Assembly (NCBI GenBank): GCA_963843455.1
Contig: CAWJKE010000007.1
Location: 310,001 to 374,000, forward strand
Reading direction: 5' to 3'
DNA from: CAIQPS01 sp963843455
GTDB taxonomy: Bacteria > Actinomycetota > Thermoleophilia > RBG-16-64-13
DNA length: 64,000 nt
Position numbers and translations under genes: made by a program. Positions within the stretch are counted from its first letter, which is position 1. Each line of letters starts with the position of its first letter. The notes under the pieces were generated by a model. That model searched no databases. It had not been told where the DNA came from and saw nothing but the letters and a program-made list of their open reading frames with translations. Below are positions 51,178 to 60,854 of the stretch, piece after piece.

Positions 51178-51183
51178 GTGCCG
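51178..51183 (+). promoter_or_regulatory. clpX start region, GTG start without internal promoter
   Basis: clpX begins GTG 11 bp after the clpP stop; AGGGGG at 51166-51171 is the probable ribosome site. No -10 box is seen between the genes, supporting co-transcription. Confidence 0.3.
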
Positions 51184-52446
51184 AAACCGCCGGGAGGATC
51201 CGAACAGCTGCTCTGCAGCTTCTGTGGCAAGAGCCAGCGCCAGGTCAAGAAGCTCATAGCCGGCCCGGGTGTGTACATCTGCGACGAGTGCATCGATCTG
51301 TGTAACGAGATCATCGACGAGGAGTTCGCGCCGCCGGCGACTCTCGATCTCGACAACCTGCCCAAGCCCAAGGAGATCTACTCGATCCTTTCGGACTACG
51401 TGATCGGGCAGGAAGAAGCGAAGCGGGCCCTCTCGGTCGCCGTCTACAACCATTACAAGCGGGTGCGGATGGCCTCCGCCGATGATGAGGTGGAACTGCA
51501 GAAATCCAATATCCTCCTGCTCGGCCCCACCGGCTGCGGTAAGACCTTGCTTGCCCAGACTCTGGCCCGCATCCTCAATGTCCCGTTCGCCATCGCCGAC
51601 GCCACCGCCCTCACCGAGGCCGGATACGTCGGCGAGGATGTGGAAAACATCCTTCTGAAGCTCATTCAGGCCGCGGACTTCGATATCAAGAAGGCCGAGA
51701 CCGGGATCATATACATCGACGAGGTCGACAAGATCGCCCGCAAGGCCGACAACCCCTCCATAACCCGCGACGTCTCGGGCGAAGGGGTGCAGCAGGCTCT
51801 GCTCAAGATCCTAGAGGGCACCACGGCCAGCGTGCCGCCGCAAGGCGGGCGCAAGCATCCGCACCAGGAGTTCCTCAGCATCGACACGACCAACATCCTC
51901 TTCATCTGCGGGGGAGCTTTCGCGGGCTTGGAGAAGCTCATCGAGCGGCGCATAGGCAAGAAGGGGGTCGGCTTCGGCGCCGAGATCGAGAGCAAGAACC
52001 AGCGCGACGTAGGCGAACTGTTCGCTCAGGTGCTTCCCGAGGACCTGCTCGATTTCGGGCTCATCCCCGAGTTCATCGGGCGGCTCCCGGTCATCTGCAA
52101 CGTGCACCAACTCCGCCAGGAAGACCTGGTCTCTATCCTCACCGAACCAAAGAACGCGCTCACCAAGCAGTACCACAAGTTCTTCGCGTACGATGCGGTG
52201 GACCTCATCTTTCAGAAGGAGGCGCTCGAGGCCATAGCGGCTGCGGCGCTGAAGCTCGAGACGGGCGCTCGGGGGCTGCGCTCGATCATCGAGTCGGCGC
52301 TCATCAACGTAATGTTCGAGCTTCCCAGCCGGCGCGACGTCACCAAGTGCGTCGTCACGCGGGAGGTCATAGAGAAACGCATCGACCCGACTCTGGTGAC
52401 AAGCACCGCGCGCGAGGAGTTGGAGCTGGGTCAAGAATCAGCATAG
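51178..52446 (+). CDS. clpX: ATP-dependent Clp protease ATP-binding subunit ClpX
   Basis: A 422-residue AAA+ unfoldase. The N-terminal zinc-binding domain has C4 ligands (CSFCGKSQ and CDECIDLCNE). The AAA+ domain has Walker A GPTGCGKT, the pore loop GYVGEDVE, Walker B GIIYIDEVDKIARK, the IGF-type ClpP-docking region replaced by RRIGKKGVGFGAE, and GARGLRSIIE in the C-domain. It unfolds ssrA-tagged and other substrates for ClpP. Confidence 0.97.
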   Translation: MPKPPGGSEQLLCSFCGKSQRQVKKLIAGPGVYICDECIDLCNEIIDEEFAPPATLDLDNLPKPKEIYSILSDYVIGQEEAKRALSVAVYNHYKRVRMASADDEVELQKSNILLLGPTGCGKTLLAQTLARILNVPFAIADATALTEAGYVGEDVENILLKLIQAADFDIKKAETGIIYIDEVDKIARKADNPSITRDVSGEGVQQALLKILEGTTASVPPQGGRKHPHQEFLSIDTTNILFICGGAFAGLEKLIERRIGKKGVGFGAEIESKNQRDVGELFAQVLPEDLLDFGLIPEFIGRLPVICNVHQLRQEDLVSILTEPKNALTKQYHKFFAYDAVDLIFQKEALEAIAAAALKLETGARGLRSIIESALINVMFELPSRRDVTKCVVTREVIEKRIDPTLVTSTAREELELGQESA

Positions 52447-52457
52447 GCGGGACGAAC

Positions 52458-55016
52458 ATGGTTGAATCAAGACGGGCGGTCCCGCTACTGGCTACACGCG
52501 ACCTCGTCCTCTTTCCGGGGATGCTGGCGCCCATATTCGTCGAGAGGGACAAGGGCGTCCGCGCCCTGGAGCAGACCCAGCAGACCGGCGGGATGCTCGT
52601 GATGGCTGCGCAACGCTCGGCCGCCACGGACGATCCGGAGCCCGAGGATATATACCCGGTCGGGACCCTGGCCAAGGTGGTGCAGTTCTCCCGCCTGTCC
52701 GACGGCACTCTGAAGGCCCTTATCGAGGGACGGGAACGGGTGACCATCGACTCCTTCCAGGCGACGGCACCCCTGTTCACTGTCCGCTATACCCCGGTGG
52801 AGAACAAGACGCCGGCGAAGTGGCCGCGCATGCGGGCCCTCATGGACTCGGTGGGGCGGGAGTTCGCCAACTACGTCGGTCAGACCCCGCAACTTCCCGA
52901 GGAGGCCGAGACCGCGCTCGAGACCGTCACCGACCCCGAGAACATGGTCAATGTCATCGCCTCGAACCTGATGATCGGCCCCGATCGCAAACAGGAACTG
53001 CTGGAGGGCGACGAGCCCGAAGCCCGATTGCTGCTGCTCCTCGAGACGCTCATCCAGGAGAACGAGTTCATCGCCCTGGAAAACGAGATCTCCGAGCGGG
53101 TGCACGACAGCTTCGAGCGCCAGCAGCGGCGGGTGTTCCTGCACGAACGGCTCAAGGTGCTCCAGGACGAGCTGGGCGAGGAGGGCGAAGAGGACAGCGA
53201 GCGGGGCGCCTACCTCAAGCAACTGGAGGGCAAGAAGTTGCCCGAGGCCACGGCGGCCGCGCTCACCAAGGAGATCAAGAGGCTCAACGACCTGCCGCCG
53301 CTGTCCGCCGAGGTCGCGGTGGCAAAAACGTACCTCGACACTGCGCTGGGCCTGCCCTGGGGGACCAAGTCGGGCTCGGCAATCCCCGACGTGGTGGCCG
53401 TGGCGCGAGTGCTCGACGAGACCCACTACGGTCTCAAGAGTGTCAAGGACCGCATCATCGAGTATCTGGCCGTGGCGTCGCTGAGAGGCGGAACGCCGCC
53501 CAACGCCATCCTGTGTCTCGTCGGCCCGCCCGGTGTGGGCAAGACTTCGGTCGCCATGGCCACGGCCAAAGGCCTTGAGCGTCCCCTGCAGCGCATCAGC
53601 CTGGGTGGCGTCCGCGACGAGGGCGAGATCCGGGGGCACCGGCGCACGTACGTGGGGGCCATGCCAGGCCGCATCATCGACGCGCTCAAGCGGGCCGGCG
53701 TCGACGACCCGGTCATCGTGCTGGACGAGATCGACAAGATGGAGGCCGATTGGCGGGGGGACCCGGCGGCGGCCCTCATGGAGGTCCTCGATCCCGTGCA
53801 GAACCGCACCTTTCGCGATAACTACCTCGAACTCGAGTACGACCTTTCGCACGTGTTCTTCATAGCCACGGCGAACTACGACGAGGACATCCCCGAGACG
53901 CTCCACGACCGCCTGGAGATCATCAGGCTCCCGGGCTACACCGACCGCGAGAAACTCGAGATCGCGGCGCGCCATCTGATCCCGAAGATTGCTGAAGAGA
54001 GCGGGCTTAGCGACCTGGGCAATGTGCTCACCCCCGCGGCCGTTCGGGCCCTCGTGCGCGAGTACACGCGGGAGGCAGGGGTCAGGGAGGTAGCCCGCCT
54101 CATAGGCAAGATCTACCGGCGTTTGGCGCGCCTGAAGGTCGAAGGCAAGCAGGTGCCGCGCCGGGTGGGGCCGGCTCAGCTGGTGCAGTTGGTCGGTCCG
54201 CCACCCTTCCTGGCCGCTCGTCTGGGCATGGAGCCACAGGTCGGCGTCAGCCTCGGACTGGCCTACACGGGGGCTGGGGGAGACGTGCTGCGCATCGAGT
54301 GCGTGGTAACGCCTGGCAAGGGCGATTTCCACTTGACCGGGCAACTCGGCGAAATCATGCAGGAGAGCGTCACCGCCGCCTGGGGCTATCTCAAGACCTC
54401 ACTGGTGAGAGACCCGGTCTTGGGCGGTCTGTGGGCCGACTCGCCGGGGCGCGCCTATCTTCTCGACAATTACCAGCAGCCGGATCAGGCCGAAGACTCA
54501 GGCGGCCTGGGCCAGGCCGGTGATCTGCGCCGCCCCGGCGGCAGACTGATCGAGACGGGGGCCCCGGAGCCGGGTTTCCGCCCGGATGAGCGCGGCGGCG
54601 AGTGCGAGCCCCAGCAGCCGTCGGACCACGAGTTGCTGTCGGGGCTTGAGGTGCGCATGCATTTCCCCGAGGGCGGCGTTCCCAAAGAAGGGCCCTCGGC
54701 CGGTATCGCCGTGGCCACCGCCCTTCTCTCGGCTTTGCTGCAGATTCCGGTGTTGCCGAGGATCGCGCTATCGGGGGAGATAACCCTCACAGGCCAGGTG
54801 CTGCCGGTGGGCGGTCTCAAGGAAAAGATGCTCGCCGCCTTGAGGGAAGGCGTCCGGACCGTGGTCTTGCCTCGAACGGTGGCCCCCGAGATCCATGAGC
54901 TTCCTCTGGAACTCAAGAAGGGTCTGGAGATCGTCTACGTGGACAGCTTCCCCGACGTGCTGCCGCACGTGCTGCACGTTGGGCCGGGCGAGCAGGAGGG
55001 GACTGAAGGGGCATGA
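52458..55016 (+). CDS. lon: Lon protease (LonA) with insertion before the proteolytic site
   Basis: An 852-residue ATP-dependent serine protease. The N-terminal LON substrate domain (RRAVPLLATRDLVLFPGMLA), AAA+ domain with Walker A GPPGVGKTS, IVLDEIDK and HRRTYVGAMPGRII, and the protease domain with catalytic Ser747 (PKEGPSAG) and Lys790 (GGLKEKM) are complete; the Ser-Lys spacing of 43 equals that of E. coli Lon. About 60 extra residues of Gly/Pro/Gln-rich sequence (around 54450-54640) sit just before LEVRMHFPEGGVPKEG. ATG 52458 was chosen because homology starts there; it lies 11 bp after clpX. It overlaps valS by 4 bp. Confidence 0.95.
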   Translation: MVESRRAVPLLATRDLVLFPGMLAPIFVERDKGVRALEQTQQTGGMLVMAAQRSAATDDPEPEDIYPVGTLAKVVQFSRLSDGTLKALIEGRERVTIDSFQATAPLFTVRYTPVENKTPAKWPRMRALMDSVGREFANYVGQTPQLPEEAETALETVTDPENMVNVIASNLMIGPDRKQELLEGDEPEARLLLLLETLIQENEFIALENEISERVHDSFERQQRRVFLHERLKVLQDELGEEGEEDSERGAYLKQLEGKKLPEATAAALTKEIKRLNDLPPLSAEVAVAKTYLDTALGLPWGTKSGSAIPDVVAVARVLDETHYGLKSVKDRIIEYLAVASLRGGTPPNAILCLVGPPGVGKTSVAMATAKGLERPLQRISLGGVRDEGEIRGHRRTYVGAMPGRIIDALKRAGVDDPVIVLDEIDKMEADWRGDPAAALMEVLDPVQNRTFRDNYLELEYDLSHVFFIATANYDEDIPETLHDRLEIIRLPGYTDREKLEIAARHLIPKIAEESGLSDLGNVLTPAAVRALVREYTREAGVREVARLIGKIYRRLARLKVEGKQVPRRVGPAQLVQLVGPPPFLAARLGMEPQVGVSLGLAYTGAGGDVLRIECVVTPGKGDFHLTGQLGEIMQESVTAAWGYLKTSLVRDPVLGGLWADSPGRAYLLDNYQQPDQAEDSGGLGQAGDLRRPGGRLIETGAPEPGFRPDERGGECEPQQPSDHELLSGLEVRMHFPEGGVPKEGPSAGIAVATALLSALLQIPVLPRIALSGEITLTGQVLPVGGLKEKMLAALREGVRTVVLPRTVAPEIHELPLELKKGLEIVYVDSFPDVLPHVLHVGPGEQEGTEGA

Positions 55017-57709
55017 CCGATGTGAGTCTGGGCGCGCGCTACGCGCCCCACGAGGTGGAGGAGCGGTTGATGAGGGGCTGGCTGGCCCGCTCCGCCTTCC
55101 ACGCGTCGGCCGACGATCCCCGTCCGGCCTACACCGTCTCGATACCGCCGCCGAACGTCACAGGCTCGCTGCACATGGGGCACGCCCTCAACGACACCAT
55201 CCAGGACATCCTGATCCGCTACAAGCATCTTCGCGGCTACAACACCCTGTGGGTGGTAGGGACCGACCACGCGGGCATCGCCACGCAGAACAAGGTCGAG
55301 GGGCAACTGGCGAGCGAGGGCCTGCGCAAGGAGGACCTCGGGCGGGAAGAGTTCGAGAAGCGCGTCTGGGAATGGCGCAGGCAGTACGGGTCGACGATCA
55401 TCCACCAGCTGAAGCGCTTGGGCTGCGCTTGCGACTACGAGTCCGAGCGCTTCACCATGGACGACGCCTACCGGGACGCCGTCGCCAAGGTCTTCGTCGC
55501 CCTCTATGAGAAGGGCGATATCTACCGCGATGTCTATCTGGTCAACTGGTGCACCCGCTGCGGATCGGCCATCTCGGATCTCGAAGTGGAGCATGAGGAC
55601 CAAGCGGCTAAACTCTATTACGTGAAGTATCCGATTGCCGGATCGAACGAGGCGCTGACGGTGGCTACCACCCGCCCGGAGACGATTCTCGGCGATACCG
55701 CCGTCGCGGTCAATCCGAAGGACCCCCGATACGGACGCTTCGTGGGTAAGACGGCCGTGGTGCCCCTCGCGGGGCGCGAGGTGCCGGTGATCGCCGACGA
55801 GCACGTGGACATCGGGTTCGGCACGGGCGCCCTCAAGATCACGCCGGGACACGACCCAGACGACTGGGAGATAGGGATGCGGCACGGGCTGCCCAGCCTA
55901 TCGGTCATCGGTCTCGACGGGCTGATGACGGCCGATGCCGGTGAGTTTGCCGGCATGACAGCCGCCGATGCCCGGACGGCCGTTCTCGAGCGCCTGACCG
56001 AAGAGGGTCTGTTCGTCAAGGCCGAGGACTACAACCACGCGGTCGGCACCTGCTACCGCTGCGGCACCACCATCGAGCCGCTGCTCTCGCTGCAGTGGTT
56101 CATGGACATGAAACGGCTGGCCGCGCCTGCCATCGCAGCGGTGGAGGACGGACGTGTGCGCTTCGTCCCCGCGCGGTGGGGCGACGTCTATCTGGACTGG
56201 ATGCGGGGCATCCGCCCTTGGTGCGTCAGCAGGCAGTTGTGGTGGGGACACCGTATCCCCGCCTACTTCTGTGAGGACTGCGACCACGTGATGGTCGCGG
56301 TGTCGGCGCCTGCCTCCTGCGAGAAGTGCGGCGGCCCGGTCCGGCCCGAGGAAGACGTTCTCGACACCTGGTTTAGCTCCCAACTCTGGCCTTTCGCCAC
56401 TTTGGGCTGGCCCGAGCCGACAGACCGGCTCAGGACGTTCTATCCCACCGCAGTGCTCTCCACCGCTCGCGACATCATCTACCTGTGGGTCGCGCGGATG
56501 ATCATGATGGGCTTTGAGTTCATGGGCGACGTCCCGTTCAGGGACGTCATCATCCATCCCACCGTTCTGGCGGCAGATGGGCGGCGCATGAGCAAGAGCC
56601 TGGGTACCGGGGTCGACCCGCTAGAACTGATCGCTGACTATGGGGCCGACGCCACCCGGTTCGGCCTTGCCTACATGAGCTCCGTTCAGGATGTGCGCTT
56701 CAGCGCCGAGCGGATCGAGATGGGGCGCAACTTCGCCAATAAGCTGTGGAACGCCTCTCGGCTCATCCTGCAGGGGGCGGACCCAGAGGCCGGCAGCGCG
56801 GAGGGTGGGCCCTCCGTGGAACTGGCCAACCCGGCCGATCGCTGGATATTCAGTCGGCTGGAGGCCGTGGGCGCCGAGGCGGCCTCGCTCTACGAAGCCT
56901 ACGAGTTCGACGACGTGGCCCGGTTGCTCTACCGCTTCGTGTGGAACGAGGTGTGCGACTGGTATCTGGAGATAGCCAAGGCCCGCCTCTACAGCGAGGA
57001 CGAGGCCGAGCGCCTTCAAGTGGGAGGTAACCTCCTGGCGCTGCTCGAGGCGGTCATGATCCTGCTGCACCCGGTCATGCCTTTTGTCACCGAGGAGATC
57101 TACGGTTTTCTGCCGCAGGTGGCTTCGGGCCAGCGTCCTGCCAGCCTTTTCGACGCGAGCTATCCGGAGCCCCGGCCTGAATGGGCCGACCCGGCCGCCG
57201 AGTCGGCGATGGAGGCCTTCACCGCGGTCGTGGCCGGCCTGCGTTCGGCCCGCGAAGAGCTGGGCCTGTCCCGGGACGTGGTGGGCAAAGTCACGCTCGC
57301 CGAGTCCACTCCCGGGGCGGCGGAGGCGCTGGTGGGCCTTCCTGCAGCGTTCCGGCAACTCTGCGCGTGCCAGATCGTCGCGGTACTGGACCAGACGCAG
57401 CGCGGGCAGGGGCGTTTTGCCTCCATCGAGGGGCCGGGCGTCAAAGCCATGCTCGACCTCGAAGGCCTGGTGGACCCGGAGCGCGAAGCGGAGCGTCTGG
57501 TGAGCAAGGCCCGCAAGGCGCACGCAGAGGCTTCCAAAGCACGCGCCAAGCTGCAGAGCCAGGGCTTCGTGGCCAAGGCGCCCGAAGCCGTAGTGGCCGA
57601 GGAGCGCTCGCGCCTGGCGGCCGCGGAAGCGGCTTTGTCCGAAGTGCGCCGGCACTACGAGGAGAGGGTCGGAGGGCGGTTGTCGCTGCCCGGGGAGGAA
57701 GAGCAGTGA
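55013..57709 (+). CDS. valS: Valine-tRNA ligase
   Basis: An 898-residue class I synthetase. HIGH-type PNVTGSLHMGHAL at ~46-58; editing domain TTRPETILGDTAVAVNP; the family WCVSRQLWWGHRIPAYFC with zinc-type Cys nearby; KMSKS-type GRRMSKSLGTG (~523). The C-terminal coiled arm (EREAERLVSKARKAHAEASK) typical of ValS is present. ATG overlaps the lon stop (ATGA), and its stop overlaps folC (GTGA). Confidence 0.97.
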   Translation: MTDVSLGARYAPHEVEERLMRGWLARSAFHASADDPRPAYTVSIPPPNVTGSLHMGHALNDTIQDILIRYKHLRGYNTLWVVGTDHAGIATQNKVEGQLASEGLRKEDLGREEFEKRVWEWRRQYGSTIIHQLKRLGCACDYESERFTMDDAYRDAVAKVFVALYEKGDIYRDVYLVNWCTRCGSAISDLEVEHEDQAAKLYYVKYPIAGSNEALTVATTRPETILGDTAVAVNPKDPRYGRFVGKTAVVPLAGREVPVIADEHVDIGFGTGALKITPGHDPDDWEIGMRHGLPSLSVIGLDGLMTADAGEFAGMTAADARTAVLERLTEEGLFVKAEDYNHAVGTCYRCGTTIEPLLSLQWFMDMKRLAAPAIAAVEDGRVRFVPARWGDVYLDWMRGIRPWCVSRQLWWGHRIPAYFCEDCDHVMVAVSAPASCEKCGGPVRPEEDVLDTWFSSQLWPFATLGWPEPTDRLRTFYPTAVLSTARDIIYLWVARMIMMGFEFMGDVPFRDVIIHPTVLAADGRRMSKSLGTGVDPLELIADYGADATRFGLAYMSSVQDVRFSAERIEMGRNFANKLWNASRLILQGADPEAGSAEGGPSVELANPADRWIFSRLEAVGAEAASLYEAYEFDDVARLLYRFVWNEVCDWYLEIAKARLYSEDEAERLQVGGNLLALLEAVMILLHPVMPFVTEEIYGFLPQVASGQRPASLFDASYPEPRPEWADPAAESAMEAFTAVVAGLRSAREELGLSRDVVGKVTLAESTPGAAEALVGLPAAFRQLCACQIVAVLDQTQRGQGRFASIEGPGVKAMLDLEGLVDPEREAERLVSKARKAHAEASKARAKLQSQGFVAKAPEAVVAEERSRLAAAEAALSEVRRHYEERVGGRLSLPGEEEQ

Positions 57710-58998
57710 GCCAGTGCGACCCGCGGGAGGTCTGGGAATACGTCAACGGCCTCGAGCGGCTCGGCACCCGTCTGGGTCTCGAGCGAGTGAGAAAACTGGT
57801 GGAAGCCCTCGGCTCCCCCCAGACTGCCTATCGGACCATCCATGTGGTGGGCACGAACGGCAAGACATCGACTACTCGGTTCATTTCCGCGCTGCTACAG
57901 GCACAGGGGCATAGGGTAGGGGCGTACACTTCCCCCCATCTGATCAGTTTGGCCGAGCGACAGATGGTCGATTCCATCCCCTCGACCGATGAGGAATTCT
58001 GCGACCTGATGAACCGCATCCGGCCGGTCGTGGACGAGTTGGAGAAGACCTTCGAACCCGGGGAATGCCTTACGCAGTTCGAGGTGCTCACGGCCGCCGC
58101 GTTCGTGTATTTCAAAGAACAGGGTTGTGACGTGGCCGTTATCGAGGCCGGGCTGGGGGGGCGTCTTGACGCCACGGCTGTTATCTCCTCTGAGGTTCAG
58201 GTGCTCACCAGCATCGGCTTGGAGCACACCGAGCTTCTCGGCGATAGCTTGTCCGCCATCCTCAAAGAGAAGGCCGCGGTGATACCTCCGCACGGCCGGG
58301 TGATCGCCGGGGTGCTGGAGCCCGACGTCAAAGCCGAGCTCAAGGAGTTCTGCGCGGCCCGGGAGGCGGAATGCCACTTCTTCGGCGACGATCTCGTCGT
58401 GCTCGCCGATCCTCGCGGTGAGTCCTTCGACATCTTCGGCCTCCACGGCTGCTATATGGATGTTCGCCTCAAGGTCCTGGGTGGCTACCAGCGGGTCAAC
58501 GCCGCGGTCGCCGTAGCGGCCGTCGAGTTGTTCGTCGGGGGTGAACTGGACCCCGAGCAGGCGCGGCGTGCGCTCGCCGCCACGGCCGCTCCCGGCCGGC
58601 TGGAGATAGTCAGCACGCAGCCGCTGTGCATCTTCGACGGCTCGCACAATCCTCCGGGGATGGAAGAGACGATGCGCTCGCTGGATCAGATTCTCGAACG
58701 CCGGCGTCTCATCGCCGTCGCGTCGATCCTCAGGGACAAGGAGGCCGAGGAGATGATCCGGCACCTCGCGCCCCGGTGTGACATCATCTTCGCCACCCAG
58801 AGTTCGAGCCCTCGAGCTCTTTGCGCGGACGAGCTGGCGGCCATCATCGCCGGATTGGGCAAGGGACCGGAGGTGTTCGTCGACCCTGATCCTCATTCGG
58901 CCATGGTCAGCGCGTACAGGCTCGCGACCTCCAATCAGGTCGTGCTGGTGACCGGCTCGCTGACCCTTATCTCCGACCTCAAGCGAGGGATGAACTAG
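57706..58998 (+). CDS. folC: Folylpolyglutamate synthase / dihydrofolate synthase
   Basis: A 430-residue Mur-ligase-family enzyme that adds glutamate to (dihydro)pteroate and folates. Motifs: GLERLGTRLGLERV, P-loop HVVGTNGKTSTTRFI, SPHL, EAGLGGRLDATAV, IGLEHTELLGDSL and DGSHNPPGMEETM. GTG start overlaps the valS stop by 4 bp; valS-folC is a common pair. The longer upstream frame inside valS is a shadow. Confidence 0.95.
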   Translation: MSQCDPREVWEYVNGLERLGTRLGLERVRKLVEALGSPQTAYRTIHVVGTNGKTSTTRFISALLQAQGHRVGAYTSPHLISLAERQMVDSIPSTDEEFCDLMNRIRPVVDELEKTFEPGECLTQFEVLTAAAFVYFKEQGCDVAVIEAGLGGRLDATAVISSEVQVLTSIGLEHTELLGDSLSAILKEKAAVIPPHGRVIAGVLEPDVKAELKEFCAAREAECHFFGDDLVVLADPRGESFDIFGLHGCYMDVRLKVLGGYQRVNAAVAVAAVELFVGGELDPEQARRALAATAAPGRLEIVSTQPLCIFDGSHNPPGMEETMRSLDQILERRRLIAVASILRDKEAEEMIRHLAPRCDIIFATQSSSPRALCADELAAIIAGLGKGPEVFVDPDPHSAMVSAYRLATSNQVVLVTGSLTLISDLKRGMN

Positions 58999-59001
58999 AC
59001 C

Positions 59002-59124
59002 GTGGCGACGCGGAAAAAGGCGAGGAAATCAGCACATCCCGTGTTGATAGCAGTGCTCCTTTTGGCGATTGTGGTCGTGATATTCTTTACGCTCGGCTAC
59101 GTGCTTGCACGGGTCCTGATCTAG
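59002..59124 (+). CDS. 40-residue single-pass membrane protein, unknown
   Basis: GTG start 3 bp after the folC stop. The frame encodes a strongly basic N-terminus (MATRKKARKSAHP), then one continuous hydrophobic helix (VLIAVLLLAIVVVIFFTLGY) and a short tail (VLARVLI). The positive-inside pattern suggests N-in topology. Tight packing between folC and the next gene (10 bp) supports a real gene. No family is recognised. Confidence 0.55.
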   Translation: MATRKKARKSAHPVLIAVLLLAIVVVIFFTLGYVLARVLI

Positions 59125-59134
59125 GGGGCAGAAG

Positions 59135-59641
59135 GTGGACAACCTCTTTCAGACCATCAACAACATCATCAGCTCGCCGTACTGGATGCTCACCCTCTAC
59201 GTGGCCCTCTTCTGTGCGGGGGTGCTCTGGCTCGCGCTCGTCTTCTGGACGTACAAGGATGCGCGCAAGCGCATCGACGATCCGGTCATCGTGGGCGTCG
59301 CGGTACTCACCTCGCTCATCCTGCCCTACATCGGGACCTTGATCTACGCCATCCTGCGGCCGGCGGAGTACCTTGCCGAGGCGCGCGAGAGGGAACTGGA
59401 GATGCGGGCGATGGAGCAGGAGCTTCACACCCTGCGCGCCTGCCCCTCGTGCGGCGAGGTCATCCGGCCCGACTATCTCGCGTGTCCGAGTTGCCGGCGG
59501 CCTCTGCGCACCGCGTGCCCCTCATGCGACCGGGTGCTCGAGCCGGGTTGGAAGCTCTGCCCCTATTGTGCCCACGATCTCAAAGCCCGGCGGGTTCCCC
59601 CGCCCGTCGACGCCCCGACGGGGCTCGTCGAAGCGCAATAG
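59135..59641 (+). CDS. Membrane protein with double zinc ribbon
   Basis: A 168-residue protein. Two transmembrane helices (~16-38 YWMLTLYVALFCAGVLWLAL and ~50-72 PVIVGVAVLTSLILPYIGTL) are followed by a short coiled region and a cytoplasmic double zinc ribbon: CPSCGEVIRPDYLACPSC and CPSCDRVLEPGWKLCPYC. Such phospholipase-D-nuclease-N-like membrane segments plus DZR are common in Actinobacteria and uncharacterised. GTG start with GGGGGCAGAAG upstream. Confidence 0.78.
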   Translation: MDNLFQTINNIISSPYWMLTLYVALFCAGVLWLALVFWTYKDARKRIDDPVIVGVAVLTSLILPYIGTLIYAILRPAEYLAEARERELEMRAMEQELHTLRACPSCGEVIRPDYLACPSCRRPLRTACPSCDRVLEPGWKLCPYCAHDLKARRVPPPVDAPTGLVEAQ

Positions 59642-59694
59642 ACAGTCACTTTTCGAACAGCGCGGTCTTCGCGCCTTAGAGCCGGGAGGAACTG

Positions 59695-60114
59695 GTGGAA
59701 CATACGTTGGTGCTGGTCAAGCCGAGCGGGGTCAATCGCGGTCTGGTGGGAGAGGTCATAAGCCGCATCGAGCGGCGAGGGCTCATAATCAGAGTCGCCC
59801 GCATGTTGATGGTCACCCGGGACATGGCCGAGCGGCACTACGCTGAACACAAGGGCAAGGATTTCTACGACGATCTCGTGGCCCACATCACTTCCGCTCC
59901 CGTCTTTGCCATGGTGGTGGAAGGTCCGTCGGCAGTCCGGATCGTCCGCATGATGATGGGAGCCACCAATCCACTCGAAGCCGTACCCGGTACGGTGCGA
60001 GGCGATTTTGGGCTGGATATGCGCCGCAACGTCGTCCACAGTGCCGACAGCCTGACCAGTGCCGAGAGGGAGATAGCCATCTTCTTCCCCGAGGGCGTCG
60101 AATTGCCCTCGTAG
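59695..60114 (+). CDS. ndk: Nucleoside diphosphate kinase
   Basis: A 139-residue enzyme transferring the gamma-phosphate from ATP to NDPs. It starts EHTLVLVKPSGVNRGLVGEV; the active-site His115 is in RRNVVHSADSLTSAEREIAIFF. Length is standard. GTG start with GGGAGGAA 4 nt upstream. Residue variations (KPSGV for KPDGV, GTVRGDFG kept) are mild. It is followed 25 bp later by maf. Confidence 0.95.
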   Translation: MEHTLVLVKPSGVNRGLVGEVISRIERRGLIIRVARMLMVTRDMAERHYAEHKGKDFYDDLVAHITSAPVFAMVVEGPSAVRIVRMMMGATNPLEAVPGTVRGDFGLDMRRNVVHSADSLTSAEREIAIFFPEGVELPS

Positions 60115-60139
60115 GTCGCGTTCAGCCAGGCCGACGCCG

Positions 60140-60793
60140 GTGGATCTTCGGCCCCCCTTTCCGGGCGACTTCCGGCTTCTGCTGGCCTCACAGTCGCCTC
60201 GGCGCCATTCACTTCTCAGGGATATCGGGGTGCCGTACGTGGTCGTGGCGACGGATGCCGAAGAAACGACTCTGGGGGGTGTCGCCGCCGCTCTGGCGGC
60301 GGCCAACGCAGAGGCGAAGGTGCGCGGGGCCGTCTTGCCCCGCGGTCCCCTGGACCGGGCCTTCATACTGGGCACCGACACTCTGGTGGCGCTCGCCGGG
60401 CGGGTGATGGGCAAGCCTTCATCGCGTGCCGAAGCTGCAGACATGATCGCAGCCTTGTCGGGCAGGACGCACCAGGTCATCTCGGGAGTGGCGCTGCGGC
60501 GCATCGCCGGAGAGGGACAACCGGCCGGCCGGTTGTCCGAGGAGCACTTCTGCGCAGCCACGGCTGCGACAGATGTCACTTTTATCCGTCTGGACGAGGC
60601 CCGGATCGAGGCATACCTCGCATCAGGCGAATGGACCGACAAAGCGGGGGCGTATGGGGTCCAGGGCCTGGCCGGAACGTTCGTCTCGGAGGTGCGTGGT
60701 GAGTACAGCAACGTGGTGGGATTGCCGCTGTGCTTGCTTGCACGCCTCTTTCGCGAGGCCGGGTTCGACCTTCTGCGGCGGCAGTGGCTATAA
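60140..60793 (+). CDS. maf: Maf family nucleotide pyrophosphatase
   Basis: A 217-residue house-cleaning nucleotide pyrophosphatase. Motifs: LLLASQSPRRHSLLRDIG, GTDTLVAL, GKPSSRAEAADMIAALSGRTHQVISGV and GAYGVQGLAGTFV. The GAYGVQG form places it with the dTTP/UTP pyrophosphatase subgroup. The classical maf-mreBCD neighbourhood is kept. GTG start; a plausible earlier start is not seen. The mreB promoter overlaps its 3' end. Confidence 0.93.
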   Translation: MDLRPPFPGDFRLLLASQSPRRHSLLRDIGVPYVVVATDAEETTLGGVAAALAAANAEAKVRGAVLPRGPLDRAFILGTDTLVALAGRVMGKPSSRAEAADMIAALSGRTHQVISGVALRRIAGEGQPAGRLSEEHFCAATAATDVTFIRLDEARIEAYLASGEWTDKAGAYGVQGLAGTFVSEVRGEYSNVVGLPLCLLARLFREAGFDLLRRQWL

Positions 60794-60794
60794 T
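60789..60794 (+). promoter_or_regulatory. Consensus -10 box of mreBCD
   Basis: A perfect TATAAT at the maf stop codon region predicts a transcript start near 60801, ~54 nt before the proposed ATA start of mreB. Confidence 0.6.
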
Positions 60795-60854
60795 ACCCGG
60801 ACGCCCCGGTAGCGGCAGAGGGGCATTCGAGAGCAGCGTGAGGGAGGTAGGGCC

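Noticed and set aside
52485..54344. 619-codon minus-strand open frame inside lon
   Set aside because: It is a shadow of the lon coding frame with no recognisable domain.
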